Source of the DNA: Micromonospora echinofusca
GTDB lineage: Bacteria > Actinomycetota > Actinomycetes > Mycobacteriales > Micromonosporaceae
Reading direction: 5' to 3'
Assembly: GCF_017614955.1 (NCBI RefSeq)
Contig: NZ_WVUH01000021.1
Span: 1 to 35,429 of the forward strand
DNA: 35,429 nucleotides
Made by a program: the position numbers and the translations under genes. Shown here piece by piece: positions 33,632-35,429 of the stretch (position 1 is the first letter of the stretch; each line of letters begins with the position of its first letter). Under the pieces are notes generated by a model. The model had not been told where the DNA came from and ran no database searches. It saw only the letters and a program-made list of their open reading frames with translations.

Positions 33632-34318
33632 TCATCGGCTGTCTCCGGAGAGGACGGCGGGGGCGAGCCGGTCGACCCGGTCGGCGAGGTCGGCGTAGGC
33701 GGCTTCGAACGCCTCGTCGGTGTCCACCCGGACCGGGTCGGGAACCGACCAGTGCAGGCGGGGACGCACCGGCCCGGTCAGTTCCTCGTGGGCGTTGTCG
33801 CACACGGCGATGACCAGGTCGTCCCCGCGTACGACCTCGTCGACGTGGGCGGTGCCGGTCGGGTCGAGGTCCAGGTGGTGACGGTGGGCGACCGCGAGCG
33901 CCCGGGGGTGCACGCGGGGCGCCGGCTCCGTGCCGGCCGAGGCGGCGGCGCTGTCGGTACGGCGTTTCCACAGCGCGGCGGCCAGCTGGGAGCGGGCCGA
34001 GTTGTGGGTGCACACGAACACCACCCGACCGACCCCGGTCAGGCGCGGGGTGGCGAGGGCGGCGAGGGTTTCCGGACGCAGCCGCAGATAGGTACGGCGC
34101 CGGTCGCCCTCGGAGCGCCCCCTGGTCACCAGGCCTGCGTCGGTGAGGACCCGGACGTGGTGGGCGACCAGGTTGGTCGGCAGGTCGAGGGCCTGGGCGA
34201 TCTCCCCGGGGGAGGCGTCACCCAGGGTGAGGGTGTCCACGATCGCCAGGCGTGCCGGGTCGCCGAGGGCGGCGTGGGTCCGGGCCCGCTCCGCACGCCG
34301 AGAAAGCTCAACTTCCAT
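33632..34318 (-). CDS. ArsR-type repressor fused to an LMW-phosphatase/arsenate reductase domain
   Basis: A 228-residue fusion. Residues about 8-90 form an ArsR winged helix (HAALGDPARLAIVDTLTLGD, PTNLVAHHVRVLTDAGLV). Residues 97-220 form an LMW-phosphatase domain with oxyanion loop CTHNSARS (Cys103 to Ser110) and one further Cys (173) in AVCDNAH. The ArsR part contains no Cys at all, so it cannot bind As(III) by the usual three-thiol site. The oxyanion loop of the fused domain may sense arsenate or arsenite. It is the first gene of the operon and should repress its own promoter, whose palindrome lies just upstream of the ATG. Catalytic competence of the fused domain is uncertain, since a second reductase gene is present. 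Confidence 0.92.
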   Translation of the reverse strand: MEVELSRRAERARTHAALGDPARLAIVDTLTLGDASPGEIAQALDLPTNLVAHHVRVLTDAGLVTRGRSEGDRRRTYLRLRPETLAALATPRLTGVGRVVFVCTHNSARSQLAAALWKRRTDSAAASAGTEPAPRVHPRALAVAHRHHLDLDPTGTAHVDEVVRGDDLVIAVCDNAHEELTGPVRPRLHWSVPDPVRVDTDEAFEAAYADLADRVDRLAPAVLSGDSR

Positions 34319-34320
34319 TG

Positions 34321-34338
34321 ACTCAATATATGTTGAGT
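34321..34338. promoter_or_regulatory. ArsR operator palindrome
   Basis: ACTCAA-N6-TTGAGT is a clean dyad two bases upstream of the arsR-arsC start codon. It covers the predicted -10 box, so repressor binding would block RNA polymerase directly. It is an AT-rich island in a GC-rich region. Confidence 0.75.
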
Positions 34339-34353
34339 GATTATGCGGGTCAA
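34325..34353 (-). promoter_or_regulatory. Promoter of the arsenic operon, leaderless
   Basis: On the minus strand TTGACC (34353-34348) and TATATT (34330-34325) are exactly 17 bases apart, a near-consensus housekeeping promoter. Only six bases separate the -10 from the ATG at 34318 and there is no ribosome site, so transcription should start at or next to the A of the ATG. Confidence 0.75.
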
Positions 34354-34365
34354 GTCGCCGGCGGC

Positions 34366-35025
34366 TCAGGCGTGCTTCCGGGGCAGGGTGAACCGCCAGC
34401 GTTGGGCCCGCAGGACGGGTACGACCCGGTCCACCGCCTCGACGGTCTGGCTGCGGTCCCCGCCACCGTCGTGCAGCAGCACCACGGCACCCGGCGTGAT
34501 GCCGTCGAGCAGCCGGCGGACGAGTTCGTCGGTGCCGGGTGGTTCCCAGTCACCGACGGACAACCGCCAGCCGAGCGGCTGCATGCCCAGCGCGGCGGCC
34601 ACGGCGGGGGTCCGGCCCCAGGCGCCGTACGGGGCGCGGAAGTACCGGACCCGGGCGTGCGGCACGGCCCGACGGATGGCCTCGTTGGTCTCCGCCAGGT
34701 CCGCCGCGATCCGCTCCGGCGGCCAGGCCCCCATGTCGTCGTGGCGCATGCCGTGGTTGCACAGGGTGTGTCCGTCGGCCACGATCCGCCGGACCACGCC
34801 GGGGTGGGCGTCGACGTGTTCACCCCACAGGCAGAACACCGCCGCGACCCGGTGCCGGCGGAGGACGTCGAGCAGTCGTAGCGTGTCGGCGGGGTTCGGG
34901 CCGTCGTCGAAGGTGAGGCTGGCCGCCCGGCCACCGCTGCGGGCCCGGTCGACGATGCCGGCGTTCACCCCGGGACGGGGCCGGACGGGACCGGCGGTCG
35001 CCGGGGTCGGGGTGGTGGATGGCAT
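34366..35025 (-). CDS. Polysaccharide deacetylase (NodB homology domain)
   Basis: A 219-residue carbohydrate esterase family 4-type protein. The NodB motifs are present: SLTFDDGPNP (Asp40, Asp41), the metal-binding NHGMRHDD (His91, His95), YFRAPYGAWG, VGDWEPPG and VVLLHDGGGDRSQT (His185). The Asp-His-His metal site is therefore complete. Such enzymes remove N-acetyl groups from chitin oligomers, peptidoglycan or other GlcNAc-containing glycans. The N-terminus (MPSTTPTPATAGPVRPRPG) is Pro/Thr-rich without a hydrophobic core, so no signal peptide is seen; either the protein is cytoplasmic or it exports by another route. The ATG at 35025 has GAGGA eight bases upstream. The upstream CBM2 gene has the same direction, 110 bases away. 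Confidence 0.9.
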   Translation of the reverse strand: MPSTTPTPATAGPVRPRPGVNAGIVDRARSGGRAASLTFDDGPNPADTLRLLDVLRRHRVAAVFCLWGEHVDAHPGVVRRIVADGHTLCNHGMRHDDMGAWPPERIAADLAETNEAIRRAVPHARVRYFRAPYGAWGRTPAVAAALGMQPLGWRLSVGDWEPPGTDELVRRLLDGITPGAVVLLHDGGGDRSQTVEAVDRVVPVLRAQRWRFTLPRKHA

Positions 35026-35134
35026 CGGAGATCCTCGTCGGTGTCGGCCACCCCGGCCGGCGCGGTGGGCGTCCGGATCGGTCGCCGCCGTGCCGGCCGG
35101 GGACGGGTCGCCCTGGCTGCGCAGTGCTGCCCGG

Positions 35135-35429
35135 TCAGCCGACCCGGCAGGTCAGCGCCGGCCAGGACCAGTTCCCGCCGTGGGAGATGGTGAACCCGAA
35201 GGTGTTGCCGCTGCCGTTCGGCCGCATGGTCATCACGTTGCCGCTGCTGTCCCAGCTGGGCGTACCGCTCCAGGTTGCGATGATCTTCTGCGGCGGGGTG
35301 ACGGTGACGGTGACGATCCAGTTGTTCGTACCGGTCACGGTGACGCTGCCGTTGAACCGGTCACTCCACTTCTGCCCCTCGCTGTAGGTGGCGGTGCAGC
35401 CACCGCTGGTGGGCGGCGGGGTGGTGGGG
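35135..35429 (-). CDS. C-terminal CBM2 domain of a secreted carbohydrate-active protein (partial)
   Basis: The visible 97 codons encode a PTTPPPTSGG-type linker and then a family 2 carbohydrate-binding module. It starts at GCTATYSEGQKWSDRFNG and ends at NWSWPALTCRVG, with the two terminal Cys residues that form the usual disulfide. Exposed Trp residues (KWSD, NNWIV, PSWD, NWSW) are those expected to bind cellulose or chitin. The catalytic part lies beyond the window, so the enzyme type (cellulase, xylanase, LPMO, chitinase) is unknown. The gene runs off the window edge on its 5' side. Confidence 0.85.
   Translation of the reverse strand, partial: PTTPPPTSGGCTATYSEGQKWSDRFNGSVTVTGTNNWIVTVTVTPPQKIIATWSGTPSWDSSGNVMTMRPNGSGNTFGFTISHGGNWSWPALTCRVG

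Overview
The window is very GC-rich actinomycete DNA: the third codon position is almost always G or C, GTG starts are common, genes are tightly packed and long antisense open frames are everywhere. The gene content suggests a Micromonosporaceae-type soil or marine actinomycete: a secreted subtilase, a CBM2 carbohydrate-binding protein, an actinobacterial arsenate reductase, a eukaryote-style single-chain acyl-CoA carboxylase and one very large PKS/NRPS. The genus is inference. No rRNA, tRNA, CRISPR, insertion sequence or phage gene was seen.

Layout. (1) 22-5519, a sulfur/anion module: an MFS exporter, a CsoR/CstR-type repressor with the Cys pair but no copper-binding His, a GntR/UTRA regulator, then a translationally coupled run of membrane rhodanese, SulP transporter and small beta-carbonic-anhydrase-like protein. 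Two nearly identical 15-bp operator-like sites lie before the repressor and before the rhodanese, which suggests one persulfide-responsive regulon. (2) 5581-9013: a UvrA2-like double ABC ATPase and an AraC-VOC gene pair, separated by hairpin terminators. (3) 9212-12970: a secreted S8 peptidase followed by a strong terminator.

(4) 13082-31948 is the biosynthetic centre, all on the minus strand: a 1821-residue biotin-dependent acyl-CoA carboxylase, a 4046-residue single-gene megasynthase and a TrmB/LuxR-type regulator. The megasynthase reads FAAL-ACP-KS-(dead AT remnant)-KR-ACP-C-A-PCP-C-reductase. The AT has lost its catalytic Ser motif and about 100 residues. The C-terminal domain looks like the cyanobacterial acyl-ACP reductase (AAR), not a thioesterase or the usual SDR-type R domain. 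A plausible route is activation of a fatty acid, one ketide extension with malonyl loaded in trans, ketoreduction, addition of one amino acid and reductive release as an aldehyde. The adjacent carboxylase could supply malonyl-CoA. This is the least conventional part of the window.

(5) 32410-34353 is an arsenic operon, ArsR-ArsC fusion > aquaglyceroporin > ArsC, with a clear promoter whose -10 lies inside a palindromic operator and whose message should be leaderless. (6) 34366-35429 has a NodB-type polysaccharide deacetylase and the C-terminal CBM2 of a gene cut by the window edge. The only gene-free stretch over 300 bases is 31949-32409, the carboxylase/arsC intergenic region.
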